Source: a virus
Length of the DNA: 28,591 bases
Virus record (IMG/VR): IMGVR_UViG_3300031974_004930
Span: 1 to 28,591 of that record
Direction: 5' to 3' (one strand)
Part shown: positions 7,259 through 13,875 of the stretch, piece after piece
Position numbering within the stretch: the first letter of the stretch is position 1
Layout of the letters: each line of letters opens with the position of its first letter
Translations under genes and position numbers: made by a program
Notes under the pieces: generated by a model
What the model was told of the DNA's origin: nothing
The model's database searches: none
The model's input: the letters and a program-made list of their open reading frames with translations, nothing else

Positions 7259-7943
7259 AGTACCTCTTAAATCTTTCGTATCCCTCTGAAGGGATTTGAT
7301 CATTTTCACTCCACCAATCATAAAATTCCTCTAAATCATATAACCATATAATAGTTGAATATCTAATACCTTCAGTAACAGGAGTAACTCCATGATACAT
7401 CCTTGAATCAAATATAACAGCGTCACCTAAATTTAAATCAACATTATTGGAAACTGACTCATAATGATTCTTACGGTCTCCATCAGGTTGAATTTTAAAG
7501 TCACCTCCATTATAATCGCTTTTATTGTTTAGTGCAACTGTTATTGAGACTTTTCTTTTAGGGCGTGAGTTAACAATAAAAAAATCTTCTGGATCAGAAA
7601 TTTTTCTACCACGATTATCTACATGCACGGTATAATCAATATCATCAGTATGATAGTCAAATTTTGCCTTTAACCTGGAATCATACTTAAGAATACTAAT
7701 ATACTCATTAGTATAAAGTTTTTTATTAAAAAGCATATTAGCTTTTTTTATAATTTTAGCAGGAATAGGTCCTAGCTTATGAAATGGTAAAAGAACTTGT
7801 TCTGTTATTCTTGACGCATCAATTGTTACATCAAGACCATTACTTTCTATTGCAGTAGCTCTTTCCCAATCAGTATTAAAACTTGAACAAAGATGATCTA
7901 CTTCTTCTCTTGAAAGAAGATTTCTAATAACAAAACTTTTCAT
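7233..7943 (-). CDS. 2OG-Fe(II) oxygenase, prolyl-4-hydroxylase type
   Basis: 236 aa. It shows the double-stranded beta-helix signature: H98-x-D100 (YHTDDID), distal H184 (MYHGVTPV) and R194 for 2-oxoglutarate (GIRYSTIIW). Between them are ITVALN and the YNGGDFKI turn typical of P4H-like enzymes that need 2-oxoglutarate, O2 and Fe(II). The substrate is unknown; phage members could modify proteins or DNA. The gene sits between gp33 and gp59, genes that are adjacent in T4, and its start abuts the gp33 stop. It ends in an aromatic/acidic tail (EEFYDWWSEND). One of six such folds in the window. Confidence 0.85.
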   Translation of the reverse strand: MKSFVIRNLLSREEVDHLCSSFNTDWERATAIESNGLDVTIDASRITEQVLLPFHKLGPIPAKIIKKANMLFNKKLYTNEYISILKYDSRLKAKFDYHTDDIDYTVHVDNRGRKISDPEDFFIVNSRPKRKVSITVALNNKSDYNGGDFKIQPDGDRKNHYESVSNNVDLNLGDAVIFDSRMYHGVTPVTEGIRYSTIIWLYDLEEFYDWWSENDQIPSEGYERFKRYYEKYDIPL

Positions 7944-8206
7944 TAGATAGGTAGTTTATTACCTGATGCCTTTAATAGTTTTTTACCTTCAGATTCAGCA
8001 GCAAGCTTAGCTTTTAATACATGGCTATTCTTTACTAAGGAAGCTATAGTTTCAATCTCAACATTATTTTGATCGGCATAATGTGTAAGTGCGTCTAAGT
8101 AGCCAATTTTTTTATCGTTTACAAAGGATTCAATCGAAAGAGCAAAATCTCTTACGGTAATTATTTTTTCGTCAATTTGTTGTTGGATGCTTTTTTTATC
8201 CTGCAT
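7943..8206 (-). CDS. 33: T4 gp33-like late transcription coactivator
   Basis: 87 aa; T4 gp33 is 112. The central pattern SIESFVNDKKIGYLDAL then ETIASLVKNSHVLKAKLAAE matches the T4 gp33 block around its SYLEATTAFLEEN helix. In T4 gp33 bridges RNA polymerase, the sliding clamp and the late sigma gp55, acting at TATAAATA promoters. The order gp33-gp59-gp32 is T4-like apart from one inserted gene. It overlaps the lysozyme end by 11 nt. The presence of gp33 agrees with the late-promoter octamers in this window. Confidence 0.75.
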   Translation of the reverse strand: MQDKKSIQQQIDEKIITVRDFALSIESFVNDKKIGYLDALTHYADQNNVEIETIASLVKNSHVLKAKLAAESEGKKLLKASGNKLPI

Positions 8207-8642
8207 TTCTCATTCTTTCAACTAACCTTACTGATCTATTGCCTACTTGATGATACCATCTTGAGTCCATCATTTGATTAGCTGCCTCATCATAATTTTC
8301 TTCATTAAGAGCTCCAATAAATTTTTTAAATTTACTTAATCGAGTTCTTCCCATATTAAACATCATATTAATAAGTATTTCTTGCACTTCGTCTAACTTC
8401 TCATCAAAGTCAGGGAATAATACTTTACACTCATTAACAGTAACTTCAAGATCATGATCAAAGACTTCTAAACATCTTTCTTCCGAAACTGGTGTTCCTA
8501 CTTCTTGTCCGTATTCAGGATCTGAATCTAATACTAAATGACCAATACCGAATGTAGGATAACCTAAATGATCTTTGTAGATCTCATAAACTATACCTTC
8601 GTCAATTTTTAATTGATCAATTACTTTTTGTTTATCGTACAT
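8196..8642 (-). CDS. e: T4-type lysozyme (GH24 endolysin)
   Basis: 148 aa (T4 lysozyme 164). The catalytic triad has exact T4 spacing: E15, D24 and T30 (LKIDEG, IYKDHLGYPT), followed by the FGIGHL motif. The C-terminal half has INMMFNMG and SRWYHQVGNRSVRL, as in T4 (AINMVFQMG, SRWYNQTPNRAKRV). It cuts peptidoglycan at the end of infection. There is no signal peptide, so a holin is needed; no certain holin is seen nearby. Shine-Dalgarno CGGAG lies 5 nt before the ATG, with a sigma70-like promoter just upstream. Confidence 0.93.
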   Translation of the reverse strand: MYDKQKVIDQLKIDEGIVYEIYKDHLGYPTFGIGHLVLDSDPEYGQEVGTPVSEERCLEVFDHDLEVTVNECKVLFPDFDEKLDEVQEILINMMFNMGRTRLSKFKKFIGALNEENYDEAANQMMDSRWYHQVGNRSVRLVERMRNAG

Positions 8643-8655
8643 ATTTACTCCGTGT

Positions 8656-8684
8656 ATTATATAATAGATTATGTGTTAGTTCAA
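8656..8684 (-). promoter_or_regulatory. Sigma70-like promoter before lysozyme
   Basis: On the - strand TTGAAC, 17 nt, TATAAT. The expected start would fall at or inside the CGGAG Shine-Dalgarno, giving a leader of only about 8-12 nt. It lies in the 56-nt gap between 8642 and 8699. Confidence 0.5.
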
Positions 8685-8698
8685 CTATTTATTAGACC

Positions 8699-9160
8699 CT
8701 AAATAGTGCCTACTCTAGGACATTGTTCCGGATATTTTTTAACTTTATCAATTATTTTATAATTATGATAAGCAACTAAAGCTATCATTCCTGTTGCCCA
8801 CATAATGTCTTTATTTTCTACAACATATTTATTATAGTCTGGATGATAAATTGGATATAATGTAATTGCTTTATGTACTACCAATCTTTCTAGTGACGGT
8901 CTCTTTGGTAGTAGAGGATTGGCTTCATATACACATTCATACTGCATTGCTTTATTTGTAGAATCAACATCAGCGATATTTACAAGAGTTAAAGCAGCCC
9001 ACCAATACCAATCAGCTGGTTCTAACCAGTCTTTCTTAATTGACAGTGTAAATGGTGACGGGCTCTGTCTTTCCTTTAACAGTGATGGTATCGACTTTAG
9101 AGAATTCTCCAGATGTACAGCTTTCACGAGTGAAGGATGATAGCAACAAGTCCACCCCAT
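8699..9160 (-). CDS. Putative membrane protein, start unresolved
   Basis: The convincing part begins near 9030 with DWLEPADWYWWAALTLVNIAD, then YEANPLLPKRPS and a C-terminal hydrophobic segment (IMWATGMIALVAYHNYKII). This pattern, an aromatic helix, a Y-E-x-NP-x-L motif and a second membrane segment, recurs in small membrane proteins of marine phages. The start is unclear. In-frame ATGs at 9160, 9208 and 9328 all overlap the cyclase gene by 125-293 nt and lack a Shine-Dalgarno. The frame opened at 9328 has a signal-peptide-like N terminus, but the overlapped cyclase residues are conserved catalytic sequence, so that may be chance. A non-ATG start near 9040 (ATT overlapping the cyclase TAA) or the ATG at 8947 is also possible. 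Confidence 0.5.
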   Translation of the reverse strand: MGWTCCYHPSLVKAVHLENSLKSIPSLLKERQSPSPFTLSIKKDWLEPADWYWWAALTLVNIADVDSTNKAMQYECVYEANPLLPKRPSLERLVVHKAITLYPIYHPDYNKYVVENKDIMWATGMIALVAYHNYKIIDKVKKYPEQCPRVGTI

Positions 9161-10853
9161 CGTAATTGCGTGTTTGGCTTTCGAGTCTAGCTGCAAGGTT
9201 GACGGCATCTCCAATGACGGAATAGTCAAATCTAACTTCTGATCCCATGTTTCCGACGATGCATTCACCTGTATTGACACCAATGCCAACATTGATAGGA
9301 GGAAGGTTGAGAGGTTTAAGTTCTTCATTTAATTTTTTTGTTGCTTCTATTATTTCAATTGACGTTTTAACAGCCATATCGGCATGGTTATCACAGGGTA
9401 AAGGAGCATTCCAAAACGCCATGATACAGTCACCCATATATTTGTCAACCGTTCCACCATTATTTAGTATTATCTTTGTTTGTAAGTCTAAAAATTTATT
9501 AACTAGTTCCACAAGACCTTCCGGATCATCATTATTTTTATAATGCTCACTAATTGGAGTAAAGCCACATATATCCATAAACATAAAACTCATCTCTTTT
9601 CTTTCTCCACCAAGCTTAAGTAATGATGGATCATCTTGTAATTGTTTAACTAAGTCAGGTGAAACATAAGTTCCAAACTGTTTCTTTATCTCCTGCTTTT
9701 GTTTATACGTATTATAAAATTGTACAAATGCGCCATGGCTAAATACTAATACAGTAGATATAATTATCCAGGTTGGATCAAATAAGAGATATTTTGAATA
9801 GAAAACTGAAGAAGAAGCTAAACCAACAAACCCAACGAAAAAGAGGCTGGCAACACCGGATATCCAAACGGCAGCTCGACTTAATAGAACGAGACAAAGA
9901 AGACCAAGAAGTGCTTGAGCGATTAGCTCAAAGAAAAAGAAATGGTTGGGACGAGTAATAACAGTACCGTCTATTATTGTTTTAACTAAGTTAGCTTGAA
10001 TATCGTGAGGATACATTGCACCAACTGGAGTAGGAATTATATTAGTACCTTCAAAGGTAGCTCCTATTATCAAGATACTACCTTCTGGTATACTCTCTCC
10101 CCTTATATCCCCTAAGCTAACGCGTTTAAATTTGTTCCAATATGTGTTGTATACAGTTCCATTATCTAATGTAGAGATCTTATCATACGCAGGGATACGT
10201 ACCCATTCTATACCAACATCGTTAGTTTTTATTTGATATGAAATATCGCCAACGGCAACTCTTAGAATTTCTAAAGCAAAAGAAGGATATACCTTTTTAT
10301 TAGCTGAAACAACTATAGGTACTTTTCTTACTACTCCATCAACATCAGGCAAGGCGCCTATAGAACCGTAACCGTTTGCTGAATTAGCTAGAGGTTCCCA
10401 TGGTATTAAGATACCAGGAAAATCTAAAGTATATTCTTGAGCTGGTACTCTTCCTAAAGTGGCTGTACCGACATGAAGTTCTTTTTCTGTTTGTATTTGA
10501 TTGGTAGGAGCTGTAGCTAATATAGAAGGATAATATTGAAGAGTTTCTGCTAAGTTCCAATCCCCGTTGAATCTATCTTTTTCTGAAAGAATAACAGAAA
10601 GAGCAACGAGGTTATTAGGAGGTATATTATTAAGTTCAAATGCTAGTTCTTTTCTAGGCCAGGGCCATTGACCTAATTTTTGTATAGACTTTTCATCTAT
10701 ATCAACTAATATTATTTGTTCAGATATTTTCTCTTCGTGATTACGTTGAAGCATATCAAAATAATTTAATCTTGTTGCTTCTAATAAAAATGGATCAGCT
10801 ACTCTTAAAGATAAAAGAGCTAGTAATGTTATTCCGGCGTGCCAGAGTTTCAA
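9036..10853 (-). CDS. CHASE2-domain class III adenylate/guanylate cyclase
   Basis: 605 aa with a TTG start (AAGG 7 nt before) directly after the curlin stop. Order: membrane segment about 4-20; CHASE2 extracytoplasmic sensor about 28-300 (signature VDIDEKSIQKLGQWPWPR); three membrane segments about 306-325, 330-351 and 360-380; a cytosolic linker; and a class III cyclase domain about 418-605. Catalytic residues are intact: metal-binding D427 and D475, purine-site K471 and D549, transition-state N552 and R556 (GDAVNLAARLES). K and D at the purine site favour cAMP. It should turn ATP into cAMP in response to a periplasmic or membrane cue. CHASE2 cyclases often sit beside FecR-domain genes in bacteria (from memory), and one is present here. 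Very unusual for a phage. Confidence 0.9.
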   Translation of the reverse strand: MKLWHAGITLLALLSLRVADPFLLEATRLNYFDMLQRNHEEKISEQIILVDIDEKSIQKLGQWPWPRKELAFELNNIPPNNLVALSVILSEKDRFNGDWNLAETLQYYPSILATAPTNQIQTEKELHVGTATLGRVPAQEYTLDFPGILIPWEPLANSANGYGSIGALPDVDGVVRKVPIVVSANKKVYPSFALEILRVAVGDISYQIKTNDVGIEWVRIPAYDKISTLDNGTVYNTYWNKFKRVSLGDIRGESIPEGSILIIGATFEGTNIIPTPVGAMYPHDIQANLVKTIIDGTVITRPNHFFFFELIAQALLGLLCLVLLSRAAVWISGVASLFFVGFVGLASSSVFYSKYLLFDPTWIIISTVLVFSHGAFVQFYNTYKQKQEIKKQFGTYVSPDLVKQLQDDPSLLKLGGERKEMSFMFMDICGFTPISEHYKNNDDPEGLVELVNKFLDLQTKIILNNGGTVDKYMGDCIMAFWNAPLPCDNHADMAVKTSIEIIEATKKLNEELKPLNLPPINVGIGVNTGECIVGNMGSEVRFDYSVIGDAVNLAARLESQTRNYDGVDLLLSSFTRESCTSGEFSKVDTITVKGKTEPVTIYTVN

Positions 10854-11540
10854 TTAGTTACCTTGTGAGACAGAAACAGTACAACCACCTACAGTTTGAC
10901 AATTCTGAGTTAATGAGTATGATTGATTAGTAGATCCTTGCTGTAAAAGATTAAGTGTAGTATTTTCAGAACCTTGTAAGATAATACTAGCTGAATGAGA
11001 ACCAGATCCTTTTTGCATTAAAGATGTATCTGAATAAGATGATGAACCGTAATAATAAACATGACTATAATGTGAGCCTGTTCCTTCTTGCCATGCTTCA
11101 TGATCTACTTCACTAGCATGAATATCAATCCAATGGGTATGTGTACCGCTTTGATAAACGTCTACAGTATTATTATTACCCCATATATGTCTGCCATACG
11201 TTGCACCATTCCATTGTTCAACTGATTCAGTATTACCTGAACCGTCTACATCACCACCCCAACTTAAACCTGAACCCCAATATGAAACCCAACCTATATA
11301 ATTGTCACCACCGTTTTGTTCGAATGTAAAAGAATTATTAGCGTGATCAAATGAAAAATTAATTTCATTACCATATCCAATTTGAGTTACATTTAAGCTA
11401 AAATTATCTCCACTGCCTACTTGCTCTACATGAACATGATTATCATCAGTAGGACCAGCAAAAACTGGTATAGCAATTAACATAGACATTGTCCATGGTC
11501 TTATCCAATATTTAAAAAAGGTGTTCCAAATATTCCTCAT
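10854..11540 (-). CDS. Curlin-like (CsgA/CsgB-type) amyloid repeat protein
   Basis: 228 aa. An N-terminal signal peptide (cut near A28) is followed by repeats with the curlin pattern Q-x-G-x-x-N (EQVGSGDN, QIGYGN, LQGSENTT, QQGSTNQ). E. coli CsgA has five repeats of S-x5-Q-x-G-x2-N-x5-Q that stack into an amyloid fibre. The middle is rich in Gly, Ser, Trp and His. The mature N terminus (TDDN...EQ.G....QIG.GN) matches the other curlin-like protein at 13144-13875, and both have two Cys close together near the C terminus. Start supported by GAGGA. It overlaps the upstream small gene (ATGA) and abuts the cyclase. Predicted to be exported through CsgG. Confidence 0.75.
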   Translation of the reverse strand: MRNIWNTFFKYWIRPWTMSMLIAIPVFAGPTDDNHVHVEQVGSGDNFSLNVTQIGYGNEINFSFDHANNSFTFEQNGGDNYIGWVSYWGSGLSWGGDVDGSGNTESVEQWNGATYGRHIWGNNNTVDVYQSGTHTHWIDIHASEVDHEAWQEGTGSHYSHVYYYGSSSYSDTSLMQKGSGSHSASIILQGSENTTLNLLQQGSTNQSYSLTQNCQTVGGCTVSVSQGN

Positions 11541-11689
11541 CCTTGTCCTCTATATTTCTTCCAAGATCTTTTTTTGTTTTTATTCATTGTAGCTCTAGCT
11601 ACATTATTTCTTCCTTGCGAAGTTTTTTTACCCCTGATTCCAGCAGTAGGTGTATGCATTGATTGATATGATTTAGATTTAGTCGCCAT
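11537..11689 (-). CDS. Small basic protein (50 aa)
   Basis: Lys/Arg-rich throughout, with the central pattern TAGIRGKKTSQGRNNVARAT and a C-terminal KKYRGQG. It starts 1 nt after the stop of the previous gene and its TGA overlaps the curlin ATG (ATGA), so it is tightly coupled. By memory similar peptides occur in marine T4-like phages next to a homologue of the 66-aa upstream neighbour. A nucleic-acid-binding or ribosome-associated role would suit the charge, but nothing proves it. Confidence 0.65.
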   Translation of the reverse strand: MATKSKSYQSMHTPTAGIRGKKTSQGRNNVARATMNKNKKRSWKKYRGQG

Positions 11690-11890
11690 CTATTCCCAAA
11701 CTAATTTAACGCCTCTTCGGGCTAGTTCATTTCTGCATTTCTGCTTTATTTTTGGTTTCTGTCCATTATTTATATAGTCAATAAGTTCCTGTTTAGGAGT
11801 TTGCTTAATATAAAAATGTTCTATAGGTGCATTCGCAGGACTTCCACCTCTTACGAATTTTTTTGCTGACGGTTTAAATTTTGTTGGCAT
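11690..11890 (-). CDS. Conserved hypothetical phage protein (66 aa)
   Basis: Basic N terminus (MPTKFKPSAKKFVRGG), then IEHFYIKQTPKQELIDYINN, ending KCRNELARRGVKLVW. I recognise the HFYIKQTPK...L..YIN pattern from small marine T4-like phage proteins, but no function is known. AGGAG lies 7 nt before the ATG. Predicted soluble and helical. It sits inside the curli locus between the FecR gene and the second curlin gene, so the phage-type genes and the curli genes are interleaved rather than in separate blocks. Confidence 0.75.
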   Translation of the reverse strand: MPTKFKPSAKKFVRGGSPANAPIEHFYIKQTPKQELIDYINNGQKPKIKQKCRNELARRGVKLVWE

Positions 11891-12003
11891 AATAATACTC
11901 CTGCTCTTCTAGCATCTTTTATTTTTGCTTCATCTCTTATCTTTTTTCTTTTATCAGAGATAGGTTTAAGCATCCATAAATATTCTGTTTTAATATTATT
12001 CAT
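11851..12003 (-). CDS. Possible small charged protein (50 aa)
   Basis: Open frame from ATG 12003 with a weak AAAGG upstream, reading MNNIKTEYLWMLKPISDKRK and continuing as a charged helix before ending in the overlap with the 66-aa gene (40 nt). It fills an otherwise empty stretch after the FecR gene. The last dozen residues are Gln/Asn-rich and may be overlap noise. Not recognised; the alternative is a plain intergenic leader. Confidence 0.4.
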   Translation of the reverse strand: MNNIKTEYLWMLKPISDKRKKIRDEAKIKDARRAGVLLCQQNLNRQQKNS

Positions 12004-12032
12004 ATTATATAGCCTTTTATCATAAAAATCAA

Positions 12033-13190
12033 CTAGTTAGCTTGTTTAATTACTATGATTATATCATCACCACCGTTACCAAGAATAGTACCTTGATAGC
12101 CATCAACGTCAGTTGATAAGCTAAAGCTTGCTCCTGCTCCAAATGTAATACTAATAACTCCATTAACATTTCTATAAACTACAAGCTTACCATCTTCTTC
12201 AAATACATTATATTGACTATCATTATTTAAACCAAATTGAGCTCCTTTAAGAGCCCAGCCACCAATATTACCTGTTCCTGCTTGAGCATCACCTAACTCT
12301 TCTGTTGTTCTTAATAACTCTTCTACAGCATCTAATAAATCTGGTAAGAAGTCACCAGCTAGATAATCAATGTCTATTCTACCGTTTCTTGCATCATATT
12401 CTGGGTCGTTAGCATAATCATCATAATCTTTATCTAGTTCATCATATTCTAAAAAGTCAACATCAAGTATACCTTGATCTTGATTCATATCTGCTCTTGC
12501 TTCTTCTTCTATTTGCTCTTTTACTTCAGGTGGTGGATTAACAATAAACATATTATCAATCATATTAGGTGTAATGTTATTAAGCGTTAAAGTTTGACTA
12601 GGAGGTGTATCTAAAGTATTAACCATTGTAGCTTGATATGCTTCATTTAAAGTTATTGTACCACCTAAATTAGTAACTGTTATTTCACCAGATGCGTCCC
12701 CGTTTTCATCTGGTAATAATATAATTAATGACCTACCTATTTCATCTACTGTAGTTGTAAAATCTGTTCCTCTAATACCAATAGTAGCAGTAGGTGTTTT
12801 TATATCTATATTTTTTTTGTTCATTATAGCAAGTTTACCAGATGCAAATCTTGCTGTACCTTGAACAAATTGCATAGTCATTTTTGACTTACTAGGATCC
12901 GGATCATAAATGACTTCGTCTATTAAAATTTTTGTATGTTCAGTAAGAGCTAATTCTGCTTCATCTTTAAATTCAATAAGCATTCTACCGTTAGCAGTTT
13001 CAGCGGTATCATATAACTCTATTTCTGGAAGAAAATCCTTTGATAGGATAAGTTGGTCGTTATTTCTAACTATTTGACCGGCACCGGTCTGCTCAATTAT
13101 GTCACCGATGGGGTCGGCAAAGACCCCATTGATGAGTAACAAATTAAGAATCGTTAGCTGCGTCTTTTTGATTAATTTGTATTGTAGCAT
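12033..13190 (-). CDS. Secreted FecR-domain protein
   Basis: 385 aa. Signal peptide about 1-25 (KK then a hydrophobic run to VFADP). A FecR domain spans about 28-150: GRMLIEFKDEAELALTEH, then VQGTARFASGKL and a strong DIKTPTATIGIRGTDF block, which is the family hallmark. Residues about 225-290 are very acidic with many Asp/Glu/Tyr. The C-terminal part (about 300-385) is Gly-rich and beta-like, ending near NGGDDIIIVIK. Unlike FecR itself it has no obvious membrane anchor to an anti-sigma region, so it is probably periplasmic or exported. Its first 47 nt overlap the end of the curlin gene. The pairing with a CHASE2 cyclase suggests a sensing module; this is inference. Confidence 0.8.
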   Translation of the reverse strand: MLQYKLIKKTQLTILNLLLINGVFADPIGDIIEQTGAGQIVRNNDQLILSKDFLPEIELYDTAETANGRMLIEFKDEAELALTEHTKILIDEVIYDPDPSKSKMTMQFVQGTARFASGKLAIMNKKNIDIKTPTATIGIRGTDFTTTVDEIGRSLIILLPDENGDASGEITVTNLGGTITLNEAYQATMVNTLDTPPSQTLTLNNITPNMIDNMFIVNPPPEVKEQIEEEARADMNQDQGILDVDFLEYDELDKDYDDYANDPEYDARNGRIDIDYLAGDFLPDLLDAVEELLRTTEELGDAQAGTGNIGGWALKGAQFGLNNDSQYNVFEEDGKLVVYRNVNGVISITFGAGASFSLSTDVDGYQGTILGNGGDDIIIVIKQAN

Positions 13191-13875
13191 TATCAGATGT
13201 AATATCTAAATTAATAGTAGCGTTTGGAGTAGAACACCCTGTTGCAGCAGGTGTACATGTACCACTAATTTGGTTAATATCTATATCAGCTGAATCACCA
13301 TTAAGTTCAACAGTTAAGGACTGTGAACCGTCATTTTGTAATGTATTAATGTTATTACTATCTCCAGTAATATCAAAATTCCATGTTATATCATCAGCTT
13401 CCCAATCTATATCAAATATATTAGAACTACCTAATAATATTAGATCAGCATCTAATCTTTCTGCGCTTGCTACATAACCTTGATCTAAATCAAAAGTATT
13501 AGAATCTCCGGTTACGTCAAAGTTAATATTAGATGAATCTGAACTTCCAGTTTCACCAATACTCCAATCTATTTCATTTGAATCGCCAGTAAAATCTAGC
13601 TTATAGTATGAACTATCAGCTGTAACTGAACCAAATAAAATGTTTTGACTGCCTAAAAAATCTAAATCAAACTCTAGAGTAGCACCAGTTATTAACATAT
13701 CTGAGCTTGAACTAGAAAAATCAGTTCCACCTATTTTGTTACCAAAACCAATTTGGTCTATGTATAACTTTAAGGTGTCACCAGTTTGTTCGATTAAAAT
13801 TTCGTTATCATCAGTGGCTTGCGCGAAAACAAAAGAAGTCGACAATAGCAATGCTATACTTATAAGTTTATTCAT
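13144..13875 (-). CDS. Curlin-like repeat protein, acidic
   Basis: 243 aa. Clear signal peptide (about 1-19, cut after VFAQ). The mature part starts TDDNEILIEQTGD and runs as repeated strands of the form (I/V)TGDSNxIDxxQ, with many Asp, Asn, Ser and Thr and hardly any Lys or Arg. Spacing of Q-x-G and G-(D/S)-x-N recalls curlin repeats but is looser than in E. coli CsgA. Two Cys (about 207 and 214) could form a disulfide. The ATG overlaps the CsgG stop by 8 nt, so this is likely a CsgG substrate made with its pore. It differs from the other curlin mainly by its acidity and may be the main subunit or a nucleator. Confidence 0.75.
   Translation of the reverse strand: MNKLISIALLLSTSFVFAQATDDNEILIEQTGDTLKLYIDQIGFGNKIGGTDFSSSSSDMLITGATLEFDLDFLGSQNILFGSVTADSSYYKLDFTGDSNEIDWSIGETGSSDSSNINFDVTGDSNTFDLDQGYVASAERLDADLILLGSSNIFDIDWEADDITWNFDITGDSNNINTLQNDGSQSLTVELNGDSADIDINQISGTCTPAATGCSTPNATINLDITSDNATIQINQKDAANDS

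Noticed and set aside
7259-7321. Longer gp59 start at 7321
   Set aside because: The ATG at 7258 has AAGAGGT and gives the T4-like N terminus; the extension lies in the oxygenase gene.
9773-9958. A 61-aa basic frame on the + strand
   Set aside because: Antisense to the membrane segments of the cyclase, no ribosome site, unlikely composition.
11767-11774. TATAAATA on the - strand
   Set aside because: Inside the 66-aa gene with no gene start at the right distance; likely chance in AT-rich coding sequence.
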